NCBI RefSeq assembly: GCF_004324755.1
Contig: NZ_SDMQ01000003.1
Coordinates: 62,001 to 126,000, forward strand
Direction of reading: 5' to 3'
Source of the DNA: Propioniciclava sinopodophylli
GTDB lineage: Bacteria > Actinomycetota > Actinomycetes > Propionibacteriales > Propionibacteriaceae
Length of the DNA stretch: 64,000 nucleotides
Shown here: positions 57,786 to 64,000 of the stretch, piece after piece
Numbering within the stretch: position 1 is the first letter of the stretch
Layout of the letters: every line of letters begins with the position of its first letter
Made by a program: the position numbers and the translations under genes
The notes under the pieces: model-generated
The model's database searches: none
Told to the model about the DNA's origin: nothing
Seen by the model: the letters and a program-made list of their open reading frames with translations, nothing else

Positions 57786-58514
57786 GTGAAGCCGTTCCTG
57801 CACCTGTCGATCCGCGACCACGACCGGGCCGTCGCGGCCGAGTTCGACGCCATCGCGTCGTTCGGTGGGCTGAAGCCGGGACAGCTCGTCCAGCTCCGCG
57901 TTGAGCAGGCGCCCCTGCCCGTGATCCGGCCGGACGACTATTCGGGCCTCATCATCGGCGGCGGGCAGTTCAACACCTCCGACGAGATCAAGACCGACAA
58001 CCAGCGCCGCGTCGAGGGCGATCTGGCCAGGATCATCGACGTGGCGCTGGCCGAGCACGTCCCGCTGATCGGGCTGTGCTACGGCGTCGGCATCGTCACC
58101 CAGCACCTGGGCGGGCTGGTCGACCGCACCTACGGCGAGACCACCTCGGCGGTGGAGGTGACGCTGACCGAACACGGCCGCGTCGACCCGCTGTTCGAGG
58201 GCGTGCCGGACCGGTTCATGGCGTTCACCGGCCACAAGGAGGCCTGCTCGCGGACGCCGAACGACGCCGTGCTGCTGGCCACGGGGACGGCGTGCCCGGT
58301 GCAGTCGTTCCGCGTCGGCCAGCGCGCGTACGTGACGCAGTTCCACCCCGAGCTGGACGTCGAGCGCCTCGTCGAGCGGATGGTCATCTACCGCAACGCC
58401 GGCTACTTCGACCCCGACGAGTTCGACAACCTCGTCGAGGCCGCCCACGCCGCGGGCGTGGACGACTCCCCCGGCAAGATCCTTCGCAACTTCGTGGAAC
58501 TCTTCGCCCGCTGA
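57786..58514 (+). CDS. Class I glutamine amidotransferase
   Basis: A 242-residue amidotransferase-fold protein with catalytic C98 in LIGLCYGVG and H187/E189 in FHPELD. It stands alone without a synthetase partner, like GMP-synthase-type or gamma-glutamyl hydrolase-like amidotransferases in actinobacteria. GAAGGAG precedes GTG 57786. Substrate unknown. Confidence 0.87.
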   Translation: MKPFLHLSIRDHDRAVAAEFDAIASFGGLKPGQLVQLRVEQAPLPVIRPDDYSGLIIGGGQFNTSDEIKTDNQRRVEGDLARIIDVALAEHVPLIGLCYGVGIVTQHLGGLVDRTYGETTSAVEVTLTEHGRVDPLFEGVPDRFMAFTGHKEACSRTPNDAVLLATGTACPVQSFRVGQRAYVTQFHPELDVERLVERMVIYRNAGYFDPDEFDNLVEAAHAAGVDDSPGKILRNFVELFAR

Positions 58515-58522
58515 CGCCCCCT

Positions 58523-58625
58523 CCGCCGAGAGCCCCGGGTTTGGGTGCCGAGAGCCCCGGGTTTGGGCGCCGACAGCCCCGGGTTTGGGCGCCGAGAGCC
58601 CCGGGTTCGTGTGCCGACAGCCCCG
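58523..58625. repeat. Family-B 22-bp tandem repeat array B3
   Basis: Five cores (GCCGAGAGCCCCGGG type) starting at 58525, 58547, 58569, 58591 and 58613, exactly 22 bp apart, with GTTTGGGT-type spacers. It begins CCGCCGAG 8 bp after the amidotransferase stop and ends next to the diacylglycerol kinase stop, filling the convergent gap. Confidence 0.9.
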
Positions 58626-58626
58626 T

Positions 58627-59586
58627 TCAGGGCCCGGGCGTCCGCACCAGCAACGCTCCCTCCTGGACACGGATGCGCAGGTCGGCCACCTCGCCCACCA
58701 CGTCCCCGTCGAGGTGGAGGGGGGCGGGTTCGTCGGGCACGGCCCACAAGGTCCGCATGCGCGAGTAGCGCAGGGCGGCGGCCTCCCAGCGATGGTGCGT
58801 GATCCCGGCCCACGCGATGGAGGCCCACTGCGTCGGCGTCCGCAACGGCACCTCGAGGCAGTCGAGGTGACCGTCGTCCACCCGCGAGCCGGGGAACACG
58901 TCGATCCCGCCCGGGATGCTGCCCGAGTTGGCGACCAGGATCGTCCACGTGGAGAGGCGGCGGCCGGGTGCGCTGTCGATCGACAGGCGCATCCTGAGCG
59001 GCTTGCTCAGCAGGTGGCGCGACCCCATCGCGAGGTAGGCGAGCCAGCCGAGGCGTGACTTGGTGCCCCGATCGGTGGCCAGCACGGTCGCGGCGTCGTG
59101 CCCGAGCCCGGCCATGACGAGGAACACGTACTCGTCTGTCGGCGCGCCGCTCGTGCCGTCGGTGACGAGGCGCCAGCTCGCCCAGCCCACGTCGATCGGA
59201 CGCGGTGCGCCGTACAACGCGCGGTGGACCATCAGGCGCGGGTCGCGCGTGCGCAGGCCGAGGTTGAACGCGAACAGGTTGGCGGTGCCCAGCGGCAGGA
59301 CGCCGAGGTGTACGCCCGTGCTCGCCACCGCACGGGCCACCTCCCGGACCGTCCCGTCGCCACCGCCGACCACGAGGTGCCGGGCGCCCTGGGCCACGGC
59401 CTCGCGGGCCTGCGCCCAGCCGGTCTCCTCGGCCGTCGTCTCGAGGATGCGGGGCGCGGGCAGGCCGGCGTCCGCGCACGTCCGCTCGAGCGTGTGCCGC
59501 GCAACGGCGTAGCGCTTAGCGGTCGGGTTGAGCACCGCCCAGACCGGGACGCCGGCGTACGGGGCTCGTTCTGGAGCGGCACTCAC
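58627..59586 (-). CDS. Diacylglycerol kinase-family lipid kinase
   Basis: A 319-residue lipid kinase with VWAVLNPTAKR, the nucleotide loop VVGGGDGTVREVARAV, PLGTANLFAFNLGL and the C-terminal beta sandwich (IPGGIDVFPGSRVDDGHLD, LHLDGDVVG). It phosphorylates diacylglycerol, a sphingoid base or a related lipid. GTG 59586 is preferred because CACAAT ends 7 nt before it; ATG 59595 is the alternative. It is divergent from the chorismate mutase gene. Confidence 0.89.
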   Translation of the reverse strand: MSAAPERAPYAGVPVWAVLNPTAKRYAVARHTLERTCADAGLPAPRILETTAEETGWAQAREAVAQGARHLVVGGGDGTVREVARAVASTGVHLGVLPLGTANLFAFNLGLRTRDPRLMVHRALYGAPRPIDVGWASWRLVTDGTSGAPTDEYVFLVMAGLGHDAATVLATDRGTKSRLGWLAYLAMGSRHLLSKPLRMRLSIDSAPGRRLSTWTILVANSGSIPGGIDVFPGSRVDDGHLDCLEVPLRTPTQWASIAWAGITHHRWEAAALRYSRMRTLWAVPDEPAPLHLDGDVVGEVADLRIRVQEGALLVRTPGP

Positions 59587-59604
59587 GACCCCCATTGTGC
59601 TCGC

Positions 59605-59610
59605 TAGTGT
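59605..59610 (+). promoter_or_regulatory. -10 of leaderless chorismate mutase gene
   Basis: TAGTGT ends 6 nt before the ATG at 59617. Confidence 0.55.
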
Positions 59611-59616
59611 GAGCGC

Positions 59617-59913
59617 ATGAGCGAGATCCCGGCCGACTTGGCTGGCCTGCGTGCCAGCATCGACAACCTCGACCAGGCGCTCGTGTGCCTGCTGGCCGAA
59701 CGGTTCCGCATCACCCAGGAGGTTGGTGTCCTCAAGGCGACGCGCGGCCTGCCGCCCGCCGACCCCGAGCGCGAGAAGGCCCAGATCGCACGGCTGCGTG
59801 CCCTGGCGGACGCCGCGGGTCTCGATCCCGAGTTCGCGGAGAAGTTCCTGACCTTCATCGTCACCGAGGTCGTCCGCCACCACGAGCAGATCGCGCGCGA
59901 CCACCACGGCTGA
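59617..59913 (+). CDS. Chorismate mutase (AroQ-fold)
   Basis: Converts chorismate to prephenate for Phe/Tyr synthesis. The 98-residue all-helical protein has LRASIDNLDQALVCLLAERFRITQEVGVLKA with the catalytic Arg and Lys, DPEREKAQIARL and a C-terminal helix ending EVVRHHEQIA. It is a monofunctional short form. The stop codon abuts repeat array B4. Confidence 0.92.
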   Translation: MSEIPADLAGLRASIDNLDQALVCLLAERFRITQEVGVLKATRGLPPADPEREKAQIARLRALADAAGLDPEFAEKFLTFIVTEVVRHHEQIARDHHG

Positions 59914-59970
59914 GGGCTGTCGGCGGACAAGGCCGGGGCTCTCGGCGCACGGAACCGGGGCTCTCGGCGG
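59914..59970. repeat. Family-B 22-bp tandem repeat array B4
   Basis: Three units of GGGGCTCTCGGC (the first reads GGGCTGTCGGCGG) 22 bp apart, the first touching the chorismate mutase TGA, the last ending CTCTCGGCGG 24 bp before the next gene. Confidence 0.85.
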
Positions 59971-59981
59971 ATGGGGGGCAC

Positions 59982-59987
59982 TAGGGT
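59982..59987 (+). promoter_or_regulatory. -10 of leaderless App1-type gene
   Basis: TAGGGT ends 6 nt before the GTG at 59994, just after repeat array B4. Confidence 0.55.
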
Positions 59988-59993
59988 GCAAAC

Positions 59994-61160
59994 GTGCCCA
60001 TCGAACAAGACCTCATCGTCACGCTCCTGCAGGGGCACACCGACCGCAAGGAGGAGGCGCATGTTCTCGAGCTTCTCCGCGAAGCGTCCGCCCCCACCCT
60101 CGACAAGGTGCTGCGCGAGGTGGACGCCGCCCTCCTGTTCCGCAGCCTGGACGACCACCTGCTCGGCCCCGCCAACCACGCGGCCCTGCGTGACCTGCTG
60201 GTCGAGCGCATCGGCGAGCTGTCGATCGCCGCACAGGCCAACGTTGCCTACGGCTTGCAGGCCGGCATCACCGGCCGCGCCGACGAGGAGGCCATCTCGG
60301 CGATCTTCCACGCGCGCAAGGGCATCGAGCTCACCCAGCTCAAGAACCAGATGAACAGCCGCACCGACGCACACGACCTCGAGGGGCTCGTCTTCGGCGA
60401 CATCGACGACGAGGGCATCCGCGTCGAGATCCTCGACCACATCGCCGAGCAGGCCGCGGGCGTCCACACCGGCGAGTCCAAGGTGCTGTGCGACATTGAC
60501 GACACGGTGATCTGCGCGCTGCACGACGACCGCTACCCCAAAGGGACGATCTACCCCGGCATCCTTGCCCTGCTGGAGGCGCTCGACCGCGGGCACGACG
60601 ACGAGCCCTTCTCGACCGGCGACCTCACCTTCGTGACCGCTCGGCCCGGCGACGCCCTCGGGCTCATCGAGAACCACACCCGGAGCAGCCTGCGGCGGGC
60701 CGGCATCGCGACCCACTCCGTGCTGACCGGCACGCTGTCGGCGCTCGTCACCCACGACCTGATGGCCGGGCAGAAGATCGCCAACATCGACCACTACCGC
60801 CAGCTGTTCCCGGAGTATCGCAAGCTGTTCATCGGCGACTCGGGCCAAGGCGACGTCCGCGTCGGCGAACTGCTGCTGGAGCGCTTCGGCGACGTCGTCG
60901 ACATCGTGGTCATCCACGACGTGGTCGGCACGCCGGAGGACGAGCGCGCCGCGCACGCTGCGGCCGGCATCCACTTCGTCGACACCTACATCGGCGCCGC
61001 CCGGCTGATGCACGAGCGCGGGCTGATCGCCGAGGCAGGCCTCGAACGCGTGATCTCCGAGTCGTACGCCGCGCTGGACGCCATCGCGTGGCGCTCCCCC
61101 GAGCAGCGCGCCGCCATCCAGGCCCTGCTCGACCGGGACGCCGCACCGGCCACCGCCTGA
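59994..61160 (+). CDS. App1/DUF2183 HAD-type phosphatase domain protein
   Basis: A 388-residue protein. Residues 1-155 are helical and unassigned (EF-hand-like DIDDEGIRVEI near 136). Residues 160-350 match the App1 phosphatidate phosphatase-like HAD domain: CDIDDTVI with nucleophile D167 and D169, FVTARPGDALG, HDLMAGQKIANI and LFIGDSGQGDVRVG. The family acts on phosphatidate in yeast; the bacterial substrate is open. Confidence 0.85.
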   Translation: MPIEQDLIVTLLQGHTDRKEEAHVLELLREASAPTLDKVLREVDAALLFRSLDDHLLGPANHAALRDLLVERIGELSIAAQANVAYGLQAGITGRADEEAISAIFHARKGIELTQLKNQMNSRTDAHDLEGLVFGDIDDEGIRVEILDHIAEQAAGVHTGESKVLCDIDDTVICALHDDRYPKGTIYPGILALLEALDRGHDDEPFSTGDLTFVTARPGDALGLIENHTRSSLRRAGIATHSVLTGTLSALVTHDLMAGQKIANIDHYRQLFPEYRKLFIGDSGQGDVRVGELLLERFGDVVDIVVIHDVVGTPEDERAAHAAAGIHFVDTYIGAARLMHERGLIAEAGLERVISESYAALDAIAWRSPEQRAAIQALLDRDAAPATA

Positions 61161-61317
61161 ACCCACCGGGCGACACCATGGAACGCGAATCCCTGTCCGC
61201 ACGCACCGGCTTCACGGCACCCTGACCGATGCTGCCCGGCAAGCGTTCGGTGGGTGTGGTCGACGGACGCCGCACGTACGGCAACGCGATCATGCTGCGG
61301 GCGGTGCTGAGTTCGGT
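61161..61317. other. Non-coding gap before repeats; holds a guaA relic
   Basis: The first about 65 bp hold nothing I can recognise. The rest contains the guaA-like fragment listed separately. No promoter or RNA gene was seen. Confidence 0.6.
61229..61306 (+). pseudogene. guaA: guaA (GMP synthase) C-terminal remnant
   Basis: In frame from 61229 the codons give MLPGKRSVGVVDGRRTYGNA then IMLRAV, which resembles the GuaA dimerisation domain (LP-KSVGV-GD-RTY----LRAV). The downstream MTADW...NRVVYD...PPATIEWE end is absent: repeat array A3 begins 11 bp later. GuaB3 lies 2 kb away, and guaA usually clusters with it. Confidence 0.6.
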
Positions 61318-61405
61318 CCGCCGAGGGCTTGGGTTCAGTCCGCCGAGGGCTTGGGTTCAGTCCGCCGAGGGCTTGGGTTCAGTCCGCCGAGGGCTTGGGT
61401 TCGGG
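61318..61405. repeat. Family-A 22-bp tandem repeat array A3
   Basis: Four units CCGCCGAGGGCTTGG plus GTTCAGT, at 61318, 61340, 61362 and 61384, same orientation and nearly same sequence as A1. It runs without a gap into the inverted family-B array B5. Confidence 0.92.
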
Positions 61406-61548
61406 GCTCTTGGCACAAAACACCGGGGCTCTCGGCGCACAAGACCGGGGCTCTCGGCACAAAACACCGGGGCTCTCGACACAGAACACCGGGGCTCTCG
61501 GCACAGAAGGCCGGGGCTCTCGGCGCAGAAGACCGGGGCTCTCGGCGG
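61403..61548. repeat. Family-B 22-bp tandem repeat array B5
   Basis: Seven copies of GGGGCTCTCGGC (variants CTTGGC, CTCGAC) at 61403, 61425, 61447, 61469, 61491, 61513 and 61535, exactly 22 bp apart. Spacers are ACAAAACACC, GCACAAGACC and GCAGAAGACC. The array ends CTCTCGGCGG directly against the PBP stop codon. With A3 it forms a 231-bp block with CCGCCGAG at both outer ends. Confidence 0.92.
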
Positions 61549-63432
61549 TCAGGCGGTCGCGCCCAGCAGGGCGGACGCCAACGCCACGGCATCGCTGGAG
61601 CCGGTGGCGTCCTCGACAAACGCCGCGACGGCCAGGTCTCCGCGGGTCGCGACGACCCAGCCGTGGTACTTCACCGGCGCCGGGCCCCAGCTCGCGGTGC
61701 CCGTCTTGGCCGCCACGTCGCCGAGCGACCCCAGCGCCGACGCCGTCCCGCCGGTGACCACGCCGCGCATCAGCTCGCGTAGCGCCGCCGCCTCACCAGC
61801 CGTCAGAGGCGTGGCGGGCGCAGCCGCAGCACGCCCCGGCTCCTCCACCAGAACCGGCGAGACGGTCTTCTGAGCAGCCACCGAGGCGGCCACGGTGGCC
61901 ATGCCCAACGGGGAAGCGAGCACTCGGCCCTGACCGATCATGGCGCCGGCCGTCTCGGCGGGCGTCCCGTCGGTCGGCACCGACCCCAGGAACCCACCCA
62001 CGACGAGGTTCGGCTCCGCCGTCAGGCCCAGCGAGCCCGCGGCGTCCACCAGCGCGTCGACGCCCAGGGCGTCCGCCTGAACCAAGAACGCCGAGTTGCA
62101 CGACCACGCGAACGCCTCGCGCAGCGGGACTTGGCCCAGCGCCGAGGCCGGGTAGCCGGCCCAGTTGTCGAAGCGGTAGCCGTCGACGACGTAGCCGTCG
62201 TAGCACTCGACGAGCGTGTCCGGTGTCGCCCCCGCGCGCAGCATCGCCAGCGCGGTCACGATCTTCATCGTCGACCCGGGCGCGTACTGCCCCAGCGTCG
62301 CCGTGGACAGCCCCCCGCCCCCCGGGCCCGACGCCGCCACGAGCACCGAGCCGTCCGAGGGCCGCAGCATGACCAGCGCGCTCGCCGACCCGATCGGCGC
62401 CAGCAGCGCCTCGGCCCGCTCCTGCAGGGGAACGTTGATGGTCGTCCACACGTCGGTGCCGGGCAGCTCGTCCACCCGGAACACCTCGCGGTCCTCTTCC
62501 TCAGGGTCCACGATCGCTATGAGGAAGCCCGTCGTGCCCGCCAGCACGTGGTTGCGCGCCTCCTGCAGGCCACCGCGCCCGACGAGGTCGCCGGCCCGGA
62601 TGGCGCCGCCCGACTTCTCGACCTGCTCGGCCGTCGCGTCGCTGACGTAGCCCAGGATCGGGCGCAGGAACGAAGACGTGCGCCCGAGCGGGAAAGTGGT
62701 CTCGATGGCGCGCACGCCGATCCACTGCTGCGCCTTGCGCGCGAGCTCGCGGTCGGCGGTGTCGTGCTGGCGCAGGATGCGCGCCTCGATGAACGCTCGC
62801 GGCCCGGCCTTCCGGACCCGCTCGACGAACGCCGCCTCGTCCAGCCCGAGTTCGGCGGCGAGCTTCCCGGCCGAGTCGACGGCGGTCGCCGCGTCCGTCA
62901 GTGTCTTGTCGACCCCGAGCCGCCATGCGGCGGTGTTGGTCGCGATCGGCTGGCCGGCTTCCCCCAGAACGGACGCCCGCGGGGGCGTCCGCCGGGTGGC
63001 GCGCAGTACCTCGCCTTCGGCCAGCCCCGGAGCGACCAGGGCGGGATGGTACCGGGCCTTCCACGCGTCGCCCTCACGCACCATGACCAGGGGCGTCGTG
63101 TATTCCCACGCGGGCTTGCCCTCGTGGATCACCCACGACCACGCCAGGTCGGTGGACATCTCGCCCGGCTGGGTCGGCCGCGGCTCCCCCGCGACGGTGA
63201 CGGTGGGGCGCAGCGCACCCATGCCGGCGTAGATAGCGGCGACCTGCTCGGACGCCGGCTGCAGGAAGTCCTCGTCTGAGACCTCGCCCGAGGAGAACCC
63301 CGCCGTGATCCGCGCGAGGGCGGCGTCCAGCTGTTGCGCCGGCCGGACGCCGAACCACCACACGCCCCCCGCCAGGCCCGCCACGCCGAGGATCAGCGTG
63401 AGGGCCAGGGCCAGGGCGACGGGTCTGCGCAT
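61549..63432 (-). CDS. Class B penicillin-binding protein with NTF2-like N-domain
   Basis: A 627-residue transpeptidase crosslinking peptidoglycan. Membrane anchor residues 7-28, an NTF2-like MecA-N domain about 33-145, a PBP dimerisation domain to about 320, then the transpeptidase with S387-T-M-K390, S444-C-N446 and K576-T-G578. It starts 1 nt after the guaB3 stop. The MecA_N-type layout is normal in actinobacteria and does not by itself imply resistance. Confidence 0.93.
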   Translation of the reverse strand: MRRPVALALALTLILGVAGLAGGVWWFGVRPAQQLDAALARITAGFSSGEVSDEDFLQPASEQVAAIYAGMGALRPTVTVAGEPRPTQPGEMSTDLAWSWVIHEGKPAWEYTTPLVMVREGDAWKARYHPALVAPGLAEGEVLRATRRTPPRASVLGEAGQPIATNTAAWRLGVDKTLTDAATAVDSAGKLAAELGLDEAAFVERVRKAGPRAFIEARILRQHDTADRELARKAQQWIGVRAIETTFPLGRTSSFLRPILGYVSDATAEQVEKSGGAIRAGDLVGRGGLQEARNHVLAGTTGFLIAIVDPEEEDREVFRVDELPGTDVWTTINVPLQERAEALLAPIGSASALVMLRPSDGSVLVAASGPGGGGLSTATLGQYAPGSTMKIVTALAMLRAGATPDTLVECYDGYVVDGYRFDNWAGYPASALGQVPLREAFAWSCNSAFLVQADALGVDALVDAAGSLGLTAEPNLVVGGFLGSVPTDGTPAETAGAMIGQGRVLASPLGMATVAASVAAQKTVSPVLVEEPGRAAAAPATPLTAGEAAALRELMRGVVTGGTASALGSLGDVAAKTGTASWGPAPVKYHGWVVATRGDLAVAAFVEDATGSSDAVALASALLGATA

Positions 63433-63433
63433 G

Positions 63434-64000
63434 TCAGGCGTGGACGACGATTTCCACGCGCTGGAACTCCTTGACCTCGGTGTAGCCGGTGGTGCCCATC
63501 GCCTTGCGGAGGGCGCCGACGAGGTTCATGGTGCCGTCGGGCGTGTGCGACGGACCGAGGACGATCTCCTCCAGCGAGCCGACCCGGCCCATCCGGACGC
63601 GCTCGCCGCGCGGCAGCGTGCCGTGCCAGGCCTCGGGGCCCCAGTGCCAGCCCCGGCCGGGGGCCTCCTCGGCGCGGGCAAGCGGGGTCGAGACCATGCA
63701 GGCGTCCGCGCCGCAGGCGATGGCCTTGGCGATGTCGCCCGAGCGGCCCAGTGCGCCGTCGGCGATGACGTGCACGTAACGGCCGCCTGACTCGTCCATG
63801 TAGTCGCGGCGCGCGGCAGCCACGTCGGCGACGGCCGAAGCCATCGGCACCTCCACGCCCAGCACGTGGCGGGTGCGCCCGGTGGCCGCACCGCCGAACC
63901 CGACCAGGACGCCGGCCGCGCCCGTCCGCATCAGGTGCAGCGCCGCCTGGTAGGTGGCGCAGCCGCCCACGATGACGGGCACGTCGAGCTTGCGGATGAA
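63434..64000 (-). CDS. guaB3: GuaB3-family IMP dehydrogenase-related protein, 5' end cut by window
   Basis: The last about 188 codons of a GuaB3-type TIM-barrel protein. It has VPVIVGGCATYQAALHLMRTGAAGVLVG, HVIADGALGRSGDIAKAIACGADACMV and the GuaB3-specific end HTPDGTMNLVGALRKAMGTTGYTEVKEFQRVEIV. The beginning lies beyond the right edge; an ATG at 63982 is internal. Classical IMPDH loses its active-site loop in this family. Confidence 0.92.
   Translation of the reverse strand, partial: FIRKLDVPVIVGGCATYQAALHLMRTGAAGVLVGFGGAATGRTRHVLGVEVPMASAVADVAAARRDYMDESGGRYVHVIADGALGRSGDIAKAIACGADACMVSTPLARAEEAPGRGWHWGPEAWHGTLPRGERVRMGRVGSLEEIVLGPSHTPDGTMNLVGALRKAMGTTGYTEVKEFQRVEIVVHA

Noticed and set aside
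61403-61548. CRISPR array (regular repeats with short variable segments)
   Set aside because: The unit is only 22 bp, the conserved core is 12-15 bp, and the variable 7-10 nt are near copies of each other rather than unique spacers. No cas genes nearby.
61229-61873. 214-codon plus-strand open frame over repeats and the PBP end
   Set aside because: The reading frame passes through the repeats in cycles (RRGLGF, PPRAW, SAEGLG) and then antisense to the PBP. Only its first 26 codons resemble a protein (guaA relic).
61549-63432. PBP as a beta-lactam resistance determinant
   Set aside because: The MecA_N-like domain is standard in actinobacterial class B PBPs, and nothing else suggests acquired resistance.

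Overview
The window is about 70 % G+C, densely coded chromosome from an actinobacterium. The markers are WhiB, Trm112, DUF3039/DUF3099/DUF3499 and TIGR03089 proteins, a decaprenyl-phosphate phosphoribosyltransferase, an AccA3/AccD/epsilon acyl-CoA carboxylase and GuaB3. Gene content is most compatible with a member of the Propionibacteriales (inference). No rRNA, tRNA, CRISPR, phage or transposase gene was seen. Several runs follow the gene order I remember from Mycobacterium tuberculosis: clpS/DUF2017/pncB near murI; whiB2, metallopeptidase, DUF3499, manB, SIS protein; manC, TIGR03089, LCP; purK-purE, GtrA, birA, accD, accE, maf; NAD(P)H-quinone dehydrogenase, pnp, phosphohexomutase. The window is therefore core chromosome rather than an island.

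Layout. 1-3.6 kb: a FadR/GntR regulator (cut by the left edge) converges on a FAD/Fe-S D-lactate dehydrogenase-type gene that has an LldR-like operator. 3.66-7.0 kb: murI, and feoA-feoB-feoC behind an IdeR/DtxR iron box. 7.1-9.9 kb: ClpS, DUF2017 and NAD salvage (pncB-pncA). 10-15 kb: thioesterase, malQ, MarR, MFS. 15-19.5 kb: DUF3039-sixA-YgjV, ahcY, 3-methyladenine glycosylase, aroQ. 19.5-25.2 kb: the whiB2/mannose-activation locus. 25-33 kb: beta-lactamase-fold lipoprotein, LCP cell-wall ligase, purK-purE, peptidase E, GtrA, hydrolase, birA. 33-39 kb: acyl-CoA carboxylase subunits interleaved with maf and decaprenyl-phosphate phosphoribosyltransferase; BirA would biotinylate AccA3. 40-46.6 kb: glycosyltransferase, DMT transporter, quinone dehydrogenase, pnp-pgm-uridine kinase operon. 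46.7-52.3 kb: secreted S8 protease, epimerase, SPFH/NfeD pair, ABC ATPase. 52.4-57.6 kb: fabI-fabG, DUF3099-SURF1-SDR-methyltransferase, cysK. 57.6-64 kb: glutamine amidotransferase, diacylglycerol kinase, chorismate mutase, App1-type phosphatase, a penicillin-binding protein and GuaB3 (cut by the right edge).

Three features run through the whole window. (1) More than 20 genes have a TANNNT or CANNNT -10 hexamer 6-9 nt before the start codon and no ribosome binding site, so leaderless mRNAs appear to be common. (2) Two related families of 22-bp tandem repeats fill intergenic gaps at seven places, mostly between convergent genes. They have a polar end motif (CCGCCGAG), and some units supply the last codons and stop of a neighbouring gene. 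This is the strongest candidate for something undescribed. (3) The 7-mer GGACGCC/GGCGTCC is far more frequent than base composition predicts. Gene relics (cysE, guaA) and REP-like words inserted in frame in manB and purK show ongoing small-scale rearrangement.
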